Source: Longibacter salinarum (GTDB taxonomy: Bacteria > Bacteroidota > Rhodothermia > Rhodothermales > Salinibacteraceae). Taken from it: 64,000 nucleotides of DNA. Where the stretch lies: NCBI RefSeq assembly GCF_002554795.1, contig NZ_PDEQ01000003.1, forward strand, positions 372,001-436,000. The letters run 5' to 3'. The notes under the pieces were generated by a model, which searched no databases, was not told where the DNA came from, and saw only the letters and a list, made by a program, of their open reading frames with translations. The position numbers were made by a program, and so were the translations under genes. This document shows positions 1-8,642 of the stretch, piece by piece (the stretch's first letter is position 1; each line of letters begins with the position of its first letter).

Positions 1-68
1 CAGTCGGGGAAGAACGCGAACTCATCTACAATCTCCTGGGCGCGGTCATCGACAGCAGTGGTGGGCAT
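1..68 (-). CDS. sufE: SufE-like Fe-S assembly protein, 3' part outside window
   Basis: Only the first 22 codons are present. The reading begins Met-Pro-Thr-Thr-Ala and continues into IVDEFAFFPDW-like sequence, which matches the start of SufE (an Ile-Val-Asp/Glu-Glu-Phe segment followed by aromatic residues and Asp-Trp). SufE accepts persulfide from SufS and passes it to the SufBCD scaffold. The gene follows sufS by about 33 bases on the same strand, so it is very likely the last gene of the suf operon. The call rests on a short N-terminus plus context; the catalytic Cys is not visible. Confidence 0.7.
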   Translation of the reverse strand, partial: MPTTAVDDRAQEIVDEFAFFPD

Positions 69-101
69 GGCGGGAATGAGAGAGCGAGAGAAAACACGTG
101 G

Positions 102-1346
102 TTAGCGCAACATCGTGGCTGCTGTATCAAGAGCTTCGGCAAGCGCATCCACGTCGTCGCGCGTGTTGTAGAAGGCGAAGGAAGCACGCAGCGTGCCCGG
201 GAGGCCGAGACGCTTCATGAGCGGTTGCGTGCAATGGTGTCCGGTTCGAACGGCAACGCCGAGGCGGTCGAGGATCGTCCCCACGTCGTACGGGTGGAGA
301 TCGTCGAATGCCATCGAGACGACGGATGCCTTCTCCGGCGCCGTTCCGACAATGCTGAGCCCGGGGATCATGGACACCTGCTCGGTCGCGTAGTCCAGCA
401 GGTCGTGCTCGTGACGGGTCATCCCGTCGGTGTCAAGGTCCGAGATATACCGGGCCGCTGAAGCCAGTCCAATCGCGTCCGCGATATTCGGTGTGCCGGC
501 TTCCAGTTTGTGCGGAAGATCGGCATATGTGGTTTTCTCGAACGAGACCTCGTCGATCATGTCTCCGCCTCCGTGATACGGTGGGAGGGAGGTCAACATG
601 TCATGGCGTCCGTACAGCACGCCGATTCCCGTCGGGCCGCACATCTTGTGGCCGGAGAAGCAGAAGAAGTCGGCGCCGATGTCCTGGACGTCCACGGGAC
701 CATGCGGGACGGACTGCGCCCCGTCCACCAGGACAGGAATATCGCGCTCGTGGGCGAGATCCACGATCTCTTTCACAGGGTTAATGGTGCCGAGCGCGTT
801 GGAAATGTGGACGACGGAGACGAGCTTCGTTTTCTCCGTCAGAGCATTTCGGAGGGCGTCCAGGTTCAGTACACCCTCATCGGATATCGGCACCACCCTC
901 AGTTCGATGCCAATATCGTTTCGAAGCATTTGCCACGGAACGATGTTGGCGTGGTGCTCCATTTCTGTGATCACCACTTCGTCGCCAGCTTTGAGTCGCT
1001 TCCCAAAGGTGTTGGCGACGAGGTTGATCGACTCCGTCGTTCCCCGCGTGAAGATCACCTGCTCGTCCGTCGGGGCGTTGATGTAGTCCCGAATGGCCTC
1101 GCGCGCATCCTCGTACGCATCGGTCGCGTTCTGGCTGAGCCGGTGTACACCGCGATGCACGTTGCTATTTTCCTGCTCGTAGTACGTGCTCAGCCGGTCG
1201 ATTACAACCTGAGGCTTCTGCGACGTCGCCGCGTTGTCGAGGTAGACGAGCGGGGTGTCGTCATACACATCCTGGTGCAGTGCCGGGAAGTCGCGCCGGA
1301 CCTGCTCCACGTCGAACGTACGGGTCTTGGAGGCGGTGGTCGGCAT
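102..1346 (-). CDS. sufS: Cysteine desulfurase SufS (group II)
   Basis: A 414-residue PLP-dependent cysteine desulfurase that takes sulfur from L-cysteine for Fe-S cluster assembly. Visible hallmarks are the N-terminal YLDNAATSQKP segment, VHRGVHRLS, the cofactor region VLVDGAQSVPHG, the PLP-lysine motif FSGHKMCGPTGIGVLYG, and the C-terminal RTGHHCTQPLM loop with the persulfide-carrying Cys. The length is normal for SufS. An ATG start at 1346 gives the typical SufS N-terminus. It lies between sufD and sufE in the order sufB-C-D-S-E. Confidence 0.96.
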   Translation of the reverse strand: MPTTASKTRTFDVEQVRRDFPALHQDVYDDTPLVYLDNAATSQKPQVVIDRLSTYYEQENSNVHRGVHRLSQNATDAYEDAREAIRDYINAPTDEQVIFTRGTTESINLVANTFGKRLKAGDEVVITEMEHHANIVPWQMLRNDIGIELRVVPISDEGVLNLDALRNALTEKTKLVSVVHISNALGTINPVKEIVDLAHERDIPVLVDGAQSVPHGPVDVQDIGADFFCFSGHKMCGPTGIGVLYGRHDMLTSLPPYHGGGDMIDEVSFEKTTYADLPHKLEAGTPNIADAIGLASAARYISDLDTDGMTRHEHDLLDYATEQVSMIPGLSIVGTAPEKASVVSMAFDDLHPYDVGTILDRLGVAVRTGHHCTQPLMKRLGLPGTLRASFAFYNTRDDVDALAEALDTAATMLR

Positions 1347-1493
1347 GGCTACAGACGGAGAATGGGAGAGGGGAAAGCGATATGCATGCGGGCGGAGCCG
1401 TGCCGGAATACGCCACAGACCCCGCCCATTGCAGCCGATCCGGTTTCGGTGCAGAAGACCGGGTCAGGCTCATGCGATCGATCGGAGCTAGGG

Positions 1494-2840
1494 TTAGCTG
1501 CGATCGAAGTAGCTGGCGAAGCGCTCCTGTACGCGCTCCGTCATGTGCTCACGGAGGGCGTCGACACGAATCTCATCGACAATGTCCTGCGCGAACGCCT
1601 GCAGCATCAGGATGCGCGCGCGCTTCTCCGAGAGGCCGCGCGAGCGAAGGTAAAAGATGCCTTCCTCGTCGAGCTGGCCGGAGGTCGCACCGTGCGAGCA
1701 CTGCACGTCATCCGCATAAATCTCCAGCTCCGGCTTCGTGTACATGTTCGCCTCGTTCGAGAGCACGATGCTCTTGTTCGACTGGTAGGCGTTGATCCGC
1801 TGCGAGTCTGGGCGGACGAACACTTTGCCGTTGAAGACGCCCTTCGATGCATCGTTGAGGACGTTCTTGTAGAGCTCGTTGCTCACGCAGTCGGCGTGCA
1901 CGTGATCGACGAGCGTCTGATTGTCGACGTGCATGCTGTCTTTGCCGAGGTACAGCCCGTACAGGTTCGACTCGCAGAACTCGCCATCCGGGGTGATGGT
2001 GAGGTTGTTGCGGACGACCTCGCCAGAGAGCGTAATCGTGTTTGTCGAGAACACACTGTTGTCCTCGTGGTACGCGGCGGTCGTCTGGACCTGCGACGAC
2101 GCATCGCTTTCGACCTGGCCGATGTAGTGGTCCAGGTTGCCGCGGGCACCGACGTATGCTTCGCGCACTGTGTTCGTGAACACGCGGGCGTCGGTGAGGG
2201 TGTGCTGCATCTCGATGATGGTCGCGATTCCGCCATCTTCCACCACGAATAAGTGGCGTGGCTGGATCATCACGTCATCGTCTGCGACCGTCAGGTGGAC
2301 GGCGTAGATTGGCTTCTCGACAATCGTCCCGCTTGGCACATAGACGAACAGGCCATCCTGCACAAAGGCGGTGTTGAGCGCGGTTAACGCTTCGTCTTCG
2401 AAGTCGGCGTATTCGCCGTAATGCGCTTCGACAATGTCCGGGTGGTTGGCGCCCGCATCGGCGAGGCTCGATACTACGACGCCGTCGGGCAGGGTGCCGA
2501 TATCCGAAAGGCCCTCGTGGACGCGGCCGTTGACGAGCACGATCCGGTGCGCATCGAGGTCGTCGATGAGCACGTCGTTCAGGTCAGACGGGTCGACGTC
2601 CGGGACATTCATCGACAGCGGGAGCGTGTACTCCCGGTCGACGATTTTCGAGATGTCAGTGTACTTCCAGGCTTCCAGCTTGTTGGTTGGAACGCCCAGT
2701 TCGGCAAACCGCTCGATGGCCGCCTCGCGGTGGCTCGAAATCGAGGCGTTTTTTCCATTCAGCGCCTGGCCACTGCTCATCTCGAAAGCCGAGAGAAAGC
2801 GGTCCTTGGCCGGGGCGCTTGTGTCAAGAGTTGTAGGCAT
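1494..2840 (-). CDS. sufD: SufD, Fe-S cluster assembly scaffold subunit
   Basis: About 448 residues from the ATG at 2840; a GTG two codons upstream (2846) is the alternative start. The N-terminal helical region includes PTNKLEAWKYTDISK, typical of SufD (the E-x-W-[KR]-[YF]-T-[DP] signature). The central and C-terminal beta-helix region includes QRINAYQSNKSIVLS and DDVQCSHGATSGQLDEEGIFYLRSRG, where SufB and SufD conserve Cys-Ser-His-Gly-Ala-Thr. SufD pairs with SufB and the SufC ATPase in the cytoplasmic scaffold complex. It sits about 54 bases after sufC and 147 bases before sufS. Confidence 0.95.
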   Translation of the reverse strand: MPTTLDTSAPAKDRFLSAFEMSSGQALNGKNASISSHREAAIERFAELGVPTNKLEAWKYTDISKIVDREYTLPLSMNVPDVDPSDLNDVLIDDLDAHRIVLVNGRVHEGLSDIGTLPDGVVVSSLADAGANHPDIVEAHYGEYADFEDEALTALNTAFVQDGLFVYVPSGTIVEKPIYAVHLTVADDDVMIQPRHLFVVEDGGIATIIEMQHTLTDARVFTNTVREAYVGARGNLDHYIGQVESDASSQVQTTAAYHEDNSVFSTNTITLSGEVVRNNLTITPDGEFCESNLYGLYLGKDSMHVDNQTLVDHVHADCVSNELYKNVLNDASKGVFNGKVFVRPDSQRINAYQSNKSIVLSNEANMYTKPELEIYADDVQCSHGATSGQLDEEGIFYLRSRGLSEKRARILMLQAFAQDIVDEIRVDALREHMTERVQERFASYFDRS

Positions 2841-2894
2841 AGTCACGGTGGATTTTCAGTTGAAGCAGACGGAGGATGGGGAACGGTTCCCGGG

Positions 2895-3665
2895 TTACGC
2901 GGCGGCCGTTGCCTCCTCACGGATCCACTCGTAGCCTTTGTCTTCCAGCTCCTTCGCCAGCTCTTTGTCGCCGGACCGCACGATGCGACCATCGACCATC
3001 ACGTGCACGTGATCCGGCACGATGTAGTCGAGGAGGCGCTGGTAGTGCGTGATGACGAGGAAGCCTCGGTCGTCGCTACGTAGCTTGTTGACGCCCTCTG
3101 AGACCTGGCGCAGCGCGTCAATATCGAGGCCCGAGTCCGTCTCATCGAGAATGGCGAGGCGCGGCTCCAGCATGGCGAGCTGGAAAATTTCGTTGCGCTT
3201 CTTCTCACCGCCGGAGAAGCCTTCGTTGACCGCGCGCTTCGTAAGGTCAGCGCTCAGGTCGACGAGCTTGGCGCGCTCGCGGACGAGCTTCAGGAAGTCG
3301 CCGGCGCCAAGTTCTTCTTCACCCCGTGCTTCGCGGACAGCGTTGACCGCTTCACGAAGGAAGTTGGTCATGCTGACGCCCGGCAACTCAACGGGGTACT
3401 GAAAGGCGAGAAAGACGCCTTTTTCGGCGCGCTCTTCCGGCTCGAGTTCGAGCAGGTCTTCGCCGTCGTAGAGGATTTCTCCTTCCGTGACTTCGTATTC
3501 TTCGCGACCGGCCAGGACGGATGCGAGCGTGCTTTTGCCGGAGCCGTTCGGCCCCATGATGGCGTGGACTTCGCCGGTGTCGAGCGTGAGGTTCACGCCT
3601 TTGAGGATCTCAACGTCTTCATCTTCGACGCTGACGTGGAGGTTCTTGACTTCGAGGAGTGCCAT
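2895..3665 (-). CDS. sufC: SufC, ABC-type ATPase of the SufBCD complex
   Basis: A 256-residue soluble ABC ATPase. Walker A is [16 protein letters not shown] near residue 40, the signature is [11 protein letters not shown], and Walker B with switch is [16 protein letters not shown], which is the SufC-specific form (an Asp follows the Glu, then SGLDIDAL). SufC powers conformational changes in SufB-SufD during cluster assembly. It has no membrane segment. It is second in the operon, 87 bases after sufB. Confidence 0.97.
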   Translation of the reverse strand: MALLEVKNLHVSVEDEDVEILKGVNLTLDTGEVHAIMGPNGSGKSTLASVLAGREEYEVTEGEILYDGEDLLELEPEERAEKGVFLAFQYPVELPGVSMTNFLREAVNAVREARGEEELGAGDFLKLVRERAKLVDLSADLTKRAVNEGFSGGEKKRNEIFQLAMLEPRLAILDETDSGLDIDALRQVSEGVNKLRSDDRGFLVITHYQRLLDYIVPDHVHVMVDGRIVRSGDKELAKELEDKGYEWIREEATAAA

Positions 3666-3752
3666 GTGTGGTGTCGGTCTACAGGTGTTCAGATTCGATA
3701 TGGGTGCAGGGGTCGGACGCGCCCGTTTGGGTCGGGCGCGTCCGAGGCAGGG

Positions 3753-5219
3753 TTATCCAACCGAGCCTTCGAGCTCGATCGCGAGCAGTTCTTTCGCCTC
3801 GACGGCAAATTCCATCGGGAGCTCAGCAAGGATTTCTTTGCAGAAGCCGTTCACGATCAGCTTCAGCGCCTCTTCTTCGCCGAGGCCGCGCTGATGGCAG
3901 TAGAACATCTGGTCCTCGCCGACCTTCGATGTCGTCGCCTCGTGCTCGACTTGCGCCGACGGGTTGCCGATCTCGATGTACGGGAACGTGTGCGCTCCGC
4001 ACTGATCGCCGATCAGGAGCGAGTCGCACTGGGAGAAGTTGCGGGCGTTCTCCGCGTTCTTGCCGATCTTAACGAGGCCGCGGTAGCTGTTCTGCGCCTT
4101 GCCGGCCGAGATCCCTTTCGAGATAATCGTCGACTTCGTGTTCTTGCCGAGGTGGACCATCTTCGTCCCCGTGTCGGCCTGCTGGTGCCCCTTCGTGAAG
4201 GCCACGGAGTAGAATTCGCCGACGGAGTCATCTCCCTTGAGAATAACCGACGGGTACTTCTGCGTGACCGCCGAGCCGGTTTCGAGCTGCGTCCAGCTGA
4301 TCTTCGCGCGATCGCCTTTGCAGATGCCGCGCTTCGTCACCAGGTTGTAGACGCCGCCTTCACCGGTCTCCGGGTTGCCCGGGTACCAGTTCTGGATCGT
4401 CGAGTACTTGATCTCGGCATCCTCATGTGCGACGAGCTCGACGCAGGCCGCGTGGAGCTGATTCTCCTTCCGCATCGGTGCGGTGCAGCCCTCGAGGTAG
4501 CTCACGTACGAGCCCTTCTCCGCCACGATCAGCGTGCGCTCAAACTGTCCCGTGCCTCCCTCGTTGATCCGGAAGTAGGTCGAGAGCTCCATCGGGCAGC
4601 GTACGCCCTCCGGTACGTAGACGAATGAGCCATCCGAGAAGACGGCCGAGTTGAGAGCGGCGAAGTAGTTGTCCGTGTACGGAACCACGGAGCCGAGATG
4701 CTCGCGCACGATTTCGGGATGCTTCCGGGCGGCTTCGCCGAAGGACATGAAGAGCACGCCCTTCTCCTTGAGCTTCTCCTTGAAGGTGGTTGCGACGGAC
4801 ACACTATCCATCACGGCATCCACGGCGACGCCCGTGAGCTGCTTCTGCTCCTGAAGCGGAATACCGAGACGCTCGAACGTCTCGAGCAACTCGTCCGGTA
4901 CTTCATCCAGACTGTCGTACTGGGCCTTGTCTTTCGGCGCAGAAAAGTAGCTGATGTCCTGAAGGTCCGGCTTTACGTACTTGAGGTGCGCCCATTCCGG
5001 GTAGCTGTCCTCGTCCTCCATCAGCGTCTTGAAGTACCGGAAGGCCTTCAGGCGCCACTCAAGCAGCCACTCGGGCTCTTCTTTTCGCTCGGAGATGTAC
5101 CGAACGATGTCTTCGTTTAGCCCCTTCGGAGCTTTTCCAGACTCAACTTCGGTGTACCAGCCGTGCTCGTACTCCTGGCTGGCTACCCCCTCTAGGTATT
5201 CGGTTTCAGACTGGCTCAT
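3753..5219 (-). CDS. sufB: SufB, Fe-S cluster assembly scaffold
   Basis: About 488 residues from the ATG at 5219, which is preceded by a purine-rich GGACGAGGA stretch. An in-frame ATG at 5279 would add 20 residues that do not look like SufB. Family landmarks are the N-terminal region ending in [53 protein letters not shown], and the C-terminal NCxxCDSLLIG-like segment [20 protein letters not shown]. SufB is the site of cluster formation. It is the first gene of the minus-strand suf operon, so the promoter should lie between 5220 and 5870. Confidence 0.96.
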   Translation of the reverse strand: MSQSETEYLEGVASQEYEHGWYTEVESGKAPKGLNEDIVRYISERKEEPEWLLEWRLKAFRYFKTLMEDEDSYPEWAHLKYVKPDLQDISYFSAPKDKAQYDSLDEVPDELLETFERLGIPLQEQKQLTGVAVDAVMDSVSVATTFKEKLKEKGVLFMSFGEAARKHPEIVREHLGSVVPYTDNYFAALNSAVFSDGSFVYVPEGVRCPMELSTYFRINEGGTGQFERTLIVAEKGSYVSYLEGCTAPMRKENQLHAACVELVAHEDAEIKYSTIQNWYPGNPETGEGGVYNLVTKRGICKGDRAKISWTQLETGSAVTQKYPSVILKGDDSVGEFYSVAFTKGHQQADTGTKMVHLGKNTKSTIISKGISAGKAQNSYRGLVKIGKNAENARNFSQCDSLLIGDQCGAHTFPYIEIGNPSAQVEHEATTSKVGEDQMFYCHQRGLGEEEALKLIVNGFCKEILAELPMEFAVEAKELLAIELEGSVG

Positions 5220-5869
5220 AAAATCCTCGTCCTTAAGAAATTCGTGCGTGCTCGCGGCTGCGACAATGGCGCGTCGCATCGTGCAGGTCAGGCAGTGGGT
5301 GCGATGATGCTCCGCGCAGCAGGTCGTGTCATGCCTGCCGGGTTGTTTGGTCTGGCGTTAGGTCCAGGGTCGACATGTGGGCGTCGACCATCCAACGCGA
5401 TGCGGCACACAACTCCGGTGGAGCATGTGTTGCATCGTGTGTAAACAACCGTTTACGCTTTGCTTCTGTGTCAACGCCCGATTACAACCACGGCCTTGAT
5501 CCCGCGTTCCTGCAATTTATCGAGCCATTACGTCTTCATTGCAGTTTTCTAGAGTCACTCGAAGCAGGAGCCGGAGGACGACGGGCCAAGCAAATTTTGC
5601 GACGCTAAAGTGAGCTGATAGGATGTGCGTCCACGCGCGGACGGGATGGCGGACAGACACTGCCGTTTTACCGGAATGAATTATGGCGTGAATGACTGAT
5701 CTGCAGACGCGTGGCCGAACGCGACAGAGAAACCTGTGAGGTGTAGATAGGTACAGATTGTGCAGTTAAAATTGGCTAAACTGGCCCCACGCGGCGCTTT
5801 GATGTGTCGACCACCTAGGGTCGGTACAGCGCCGAAAGATCTGTGACAAAACCTGTTTGAGTCGCTACT
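5220..5869. promoter_or_regulatory. Divergent intergenic region between sufB and sufA with palindrome
   Basis: This 650-base stretch has no convincing gene. At 5441-5456 it contains a perfect inverted repeat, GTAAAC-N4-GTTTAC, whose core (GTGTAAACAACCGTT) recurs with one or two changes at 6287-6306. It lies roughly 220 bases upstream of the sufB start, so it may be an operator. Immediately before sufA, 5850-5859 reads AACCTGTTTG, the same 10-mer found at the ends of the 8339-8591 element. The promoters themselves cannot be placed with confidence. Confidence 0.45.
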
Positions 5870-6202
5870 ATGGACATTTCTATCACGCAAGAGGCGCTGT
5901 CGCAACTTCGAACCGTCGCCTCCGCGGAGTCTGTTGACCTCGATGATACCCTGCTCCGAATCGCCGTCGTACCAGGTGGTTGCTCCGGGCTTACATACGA
6001 TCTCGGCTGGGACACGACGGTGCAGGACGAAGACCAACTTACAGAGATCGGCGGGCTCCGCGTCGTCCTCGACGCAAAGAGTGCGCTCTATCTCGACGGG
6101 TCTGAACTACACTTCACCGATGGACTCCAGGGGGATGGTTTTCACTTCTCGAATCCACAAGCAACCCGCTCTTGCGCCTGCGGTGAGTCCTTCGGCATGT
6201 AG
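5870..6202 (+). CDS. sufA: A-type Fe-S carrier (SufA/ErpA/HesB family)
   Basis: A 110-residue A-type carrier protein. The three conserved cysteines are visible: one in VPGGCSGLTYDL (about residue 39) and the pair in the C-terminal SCACGESFGM motif. A-type proteins receive clusters from the SufBCD scaffold and pass them to apoproteins. The gene is divergent from sufB, so Suf functions here are expressed as two units. The length is typical and the ATG start gives the canonical N-terminal ITQEALSQL helix. Confidence 0.93.
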   Translation: MDISITQEALSQLRTVASAESVDLDDTLLRIAVVPGGCSGLTYDLGWDTTVQDEDQLTEIGGLRVVLDAKSALYLDGSELHFTDGLQGDGFHFSNPQATRSCACGESFGM

Positions 6203-6286
6203 CACGACGTGGCTACACGCCATGGGCCGGCACGTGATACGTACGCTGCGGTTGAACGGCCCGCTCGCCCATTAGCTTAAACGCAG

Positions 6287-6306
6287 TGTAAACAATCGTT
6301 GACACG
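6287..6306. promoter_or_regulatory. Imperfect palindrome related to the sufB-sufA site
   Basis: The sequence GTGTAAAC-AATC-GTTGACAC is a near-perfect inverted repeat with one mismatch. It shares most of its bases with the palindrome at 5439-5458 and ends seven bases before the ATG at 6313. The position is suitable for an operator controlling the small membrane protein gene. The assignment is an inference from symmetry and recurrence. Confidence 0.4.
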
Positions 6307-6312
6307 TTGAAG

Positions 6313-6642
6313 ATGGCGGAAACGGAAGAGGTTCAGTTAGAGCCGGGATCGCGTGAATCGCGGCTGTACGAGGTATTCGCGATCGATCTCTGGTGGAGCC
6401 TCGGAATGATGGCTGCAGGTCTCGTGATCGCAGGGGTTTTGTTTGCATCCATGAGCGCGGACGCGCTGCGAATCGCCGGCCTTGCTGTCGGCGCGGCGGG
6501 AGCACTCACGTTCGCCGCACGCCTGATTGCACTTCGCGGCCTCAAACAGACGCGGGTCGATGAGTGGCTGGTGATCCTGGGCAGTGTCGCCGTGTTTGTC
6601 GGCCTCACCGAGGCGGTCCATGCCCTTCTACAACTCTTTTAG
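6313..6642 (+). CDS. Small membrane protein, three predicted helices
   Basis: A protein of about 109 residues that I do not recognise. After an acidic N-terminus it has three hydrophobic stretches: WWSLGMMAAGLVIAGVLFAS, a second Ala/Gly-rich segment around IAGLAVGAAGALTFAARLI, and a C-terminal one around WLVILGSVAVFVGLTEAV. The ATG at 6313 is chosen over a TTG two codons earlier. It lies just downstream of sufA and ends facing the DUF192 genes. It is probably an inner-membrane protein of unknown function; a link to Suf is suggested only by position. Confidence 0.6.
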   Translation: MAETEEVQLEPGSRESRLYEVFAIDLWWSLGMMAAGLVIAGVLFASMSADALRIAGLAVGAAGALTFAARLIALRGLKQTRVDEWLVILGSVAVFVGLTEAVHALLQLF

Positions 6643-6695
6643 GTCGAACCTGCGTACTCGCCTGCTCCCCACACCCGGCCCAATGACTACTGGAC

Positions 6696-7214
6696 TCACG
6701 CGTCATCCGTCCGGGTCCATCGCACGCGGTCCCCTGCGACGAGTCCGTACGTGTCGGAAAAGCCGGCCGGGGTTTCGAGGACGTACTGCGCCGGTACGCC
6801 CGATTCGATGAGCTCGTCGGAGTACGGGCGCGTGTACTTCGAGATGCTGACGATGGTCGAGTCCGCGTCGATGAAGATGATGTCGAGAGCGATGGGCGTG
6901 TTCGACATATGAAAGTACCGCGGCTGTTCGTCTGCGAATGGAAACAGCATGCCGCTAGTCTCATCGGGGAAGGATTCGCGCTGCATCATCCCCCGCGTCT
7001 GTGCGGAGTCCGACTCGGCGATCTCAATGTCTATCGTCACGACCGTGTCCGCCGTGCCTTCCGTCATCACGGCCAAAGTCCCCTCCTTGTCGAAAGGAAT
7101 ATTAGTCGCGTCAGCCGACGAGGAGTCGGCATCCTTTCCCGAATCTGTGCCGCACCCTGCAACGGGTATCCAGAGGATGAGGGCGATTCCGAGGAGGAAG
7201 GGTAGTCGAGACAT
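6696..7214 (-). CDS. DUF192 family lipoprotein (copy 1)
   Basis: A 172-residue protein with a lipoprotein signal peptide (hydrophobic stretch followed by VAGCG, Cys near residue 21), an Asp/Ser-rich spacer and a DUF192 domain. DUF192 landmarks are ARGMM-like TRGMMQRESFP, SGMLFPF, the NTPIALDIIFID segment, and the final GDRVRWTR. DUF192 proteins are small secreted or lipidated beta-rich proteins of unknown biochemical role. It is a diverged tandem duplicate of the next gene, 49 bases away, and both probably share a transcript with the GNAT gene upstream. Confidence 0.85.
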   Translation of the reverse strand: MSRLPFLLGIALILWIPVAGCGTDSGKDADSSSADATNIPFDKEGTLAVMTEGTADTVVTIDIEIAESDSAQTRGMMQRESFPDETSGMLFPFADEQPRYFHMSNTPIALDIIFIDADSTIVSISKYTRPYSDELIESGVPAQYVLETPAGFSDTYGLVAGDRVRWTRTDDA

Positions 7215-7263
7215 GAGGCGGTAGGTTGGGTCGGGGGCAGCGCGAGTGGAGACGTAGAGTCAG

Positions 7264-7785
7264 TCAAGACGCGGGCGATGGATCCGAGGTTCGCGTCCAT
7301 TGCACGGTCATGCCGGGTTCGATGTTGAACCGGTTGGAAAAGCCTGCGCGAACCTCGACAACGTATCGTTTGGGAGCCTCAGGCTTGATGTTTTTCGTCG
7401 AAAAGGGTGTGGTGTTCTCGACGATATTTATGATGCTCGAATCGGGATCGAGAAACATGATGTCGAGGGGAAGCGGTGTGTTCTTCATCCAGAAGCCCGT
7501 GCGACTCGTCTCTTCCATGATGAAGAGCATGCCCCGATCATACCCAAGGGAGCGGCGATGCATCAATCCGCGGGCACGTGCAGCATCCGTCTCGGCGATC
7601 TCGACATCGATGGTGCGAACCGGCGTTCCATCGCTTTGAACGAAGGTCAGCGTTCCGTCTTTGCGGAACGAGGGTTCAGAGGCCGAGGGGGACGTTGAGT
7701 CCGAGGTGTCATCAGAGCAACTCACGAAAAAGAGAGAACCGGTCAGAAGGAGGAGGGGAAGAAGGTAACGGGTCCGCGGGGTCAT
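7264..7785 (-). CDS. DUF192 family lipoprotein (copy 2)
   Basis: About 173 residues from the ATG at 7785. This start gives a clean lipoprotein signal peptide, RYLLPLLLLTGSLFFVSCS, whose lipobox Cys is followed by Ser/Asp-rich sequence. An upstream start at 7845 would overlap the GNAT gene and spoil the signal. The DUF192 domain shows ARGLMHRRSL, RGMLFIMEE, MKNTPLPLDIMFLD and the final VQWTR. It is paralogous to the protein at 6696-7214. The function is unknown, and its anchoring in the envelope is inferred from the lipobox. Confidence 0.85.
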   Translation of the reverse strand: MTPRTRYLLPLLLLTGSLFFVSCSDDTSDSTSPSASEPSFRKDGTLTFVQSDGTPVRTIDVEIAETDAARARGLMHRRSLGYDRGMLFIMEETSRTGFWMKNTPLPLDIMFLDPDSSIINIVENTTPFSTKNIKPEAPKRYVVEVRAGFSNRFNIEPGMTVQWTRTSDPSPAS

Positions 7786-7813
7786 GCAGGTTGCGAAGCG
7801 AGTGAGGAGTGCG

Positions 7814-8338
7814 TTAGAGTCGACGTTCGTAATAGACGACATCATCGAGCGGGTTGTGGTAATAGGCCTCCCGTTCTACGAAACCAAGATCCTGGTACAC
7901 CGATCGCGCTGCCGTCATGGAGGCGACGGTATCGAGGCGCATGATATTGTACCCTCGCTCACGCGCCTCACGCAGGATCGCCTCGGCGAGCTGAGAGCCA
8001 AGGCCCTGTCCGCGGAATTCTGGGCGAACGTAGAGGCGTTTCATCTCGCAGACCCGATCTCCGTTCGGTTCCGGGTCGAGAGGCTTGAGTGCAACCACTC
8101 CGACCGCCCGTTCGGTCACGGTGTCATTCACGTACTGTGATCCACCAGGCGCGTCTACCGCGAGAAGCGCGACCCCTTGTGGAGCCGCGTACGGACCGGG
8201 TAAGTCCTGAAGTTCTCGCTCCACATCCTGAAAGTCGAGATCAAAGTCGAGTTCGGACAGGTATTGGCGGAAGAGAAGGCGCACGGCGGCCCATTCGTCA
8301 CCTTGAGTGGGTCGAATCTGGATGGATGAAGCCGTCAT
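7814..8338 (-). CDS. GNAT-family N-acetyltransferase
   Basis: A 174-residue single-domain acyl-CoA transferase. The acetyl-CoA binding motif is visible as LYVRPEFRGQGLGSQLAEAI (motif A, R-x-x-G-x-G/A), followed by RLDTVASMTAARSVYQDLGF and FVEREAYYHNP, typical of GNAT enzymes acting on small molecules or protein N-termini. The substrate cannot be told. It is the first gene of a likely three-gene unit with the two DUF192 lipoproteins. Its start codon abuts the left inverted repeat of the 8339-8591 element. Confidence 0.85.
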   Translation of the reverse strand: MTASSIQIRPTQGDEWAAVRLLFRQYLSELDFDLDFQDVERELQDLPGPYAAPQGVALLAVDAPGGSQYVNDTVTERAVGVVALKPLDPEPNGDRVCEMKRLYVRPEFRGQGLGSQLAEAILREARERGYNIMRLDTVASMTAARSVYQDLGFVEREAYYHNPLDDVVYYERRL

Positions 8339-8591
8339 AACCTGTTTGGCGGATGCATCGTAAAAAAGTGAACGTTGCCATTCGTGTCTATCACTAGATC
8401 CTAATCGCTAGGACGCGGTAGACACGGTGTGAGAGATTGATCAAGCCGGCTGTTGCTAGCACGCGAGCAAGCATCGCGAGCAAGCATCGCGTGCCGGCAT
8501 CGCGTGCCGGCATCGCGTGCTAGCATTGCGAGGACCGACTGTCGGCAGGTCCGTACCGTTGGATGGCCGACGGCTGTTCGCCAAACAGGTT
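8339..8591. repeat. Structured 253-bp element with 13-bp perfect inverted ends
   Basis: The left end AACCTGTTTGGCG (8339-8351) is the exact reverse complement of the right end CGCCAAACAGGTT (8579-8591). Inside are an interrupted hairpin, CGTGTCTA (8383-8390) with TAGACACG (8419-8426) and TCCTA/TAGGA nested within it, a second 12-bp inverted pair GCTAGCACGCGA (8455-8466) with TCGCGTGCTAGC (8513-8524), and GGACC/GGTCC near 8532-8553. TCAT occurs just outside both ends (8335-8338 and, one base displaced, 8593-8596). There is no credible coding sequence. It resembles a MITE- or REP-like element or a structured leader. Confidence 0.6.
8459..8535. repeat. 13-bp tandem repeat array
   Basis: About five and a half units of the consensus GCATCGCGWGCNN: GCATCGCGAGCAA (8471-8483), GCATCGCGTGCCG twice (8484-8509), GCATCGCGTGCTA (8510-8522), then degenerate GCATTGCGAGGAC (8523-8535), preceded by a partial unit at 8459-8470. 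The period is not a multiple of three, so it is not a protein repeat. It is nested in the inverted-repeat element and flanked by its own 12-bp inverted arms. Confidence 0.85.
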
Positions 8592-8642
8592 CTCATGAAT
8601 GCTGCCGAAGCGACTGCGAAGAAAGAGGGGCAAAGGTGTCAA

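Noticed and set aside
510-2252. Long open frame on the plus strand opposite sufS and sufD
   Set aside because: It is antisense to two clear suf genes, has no family features, and arises from the GC-rich codon pattern of the opposite strand.
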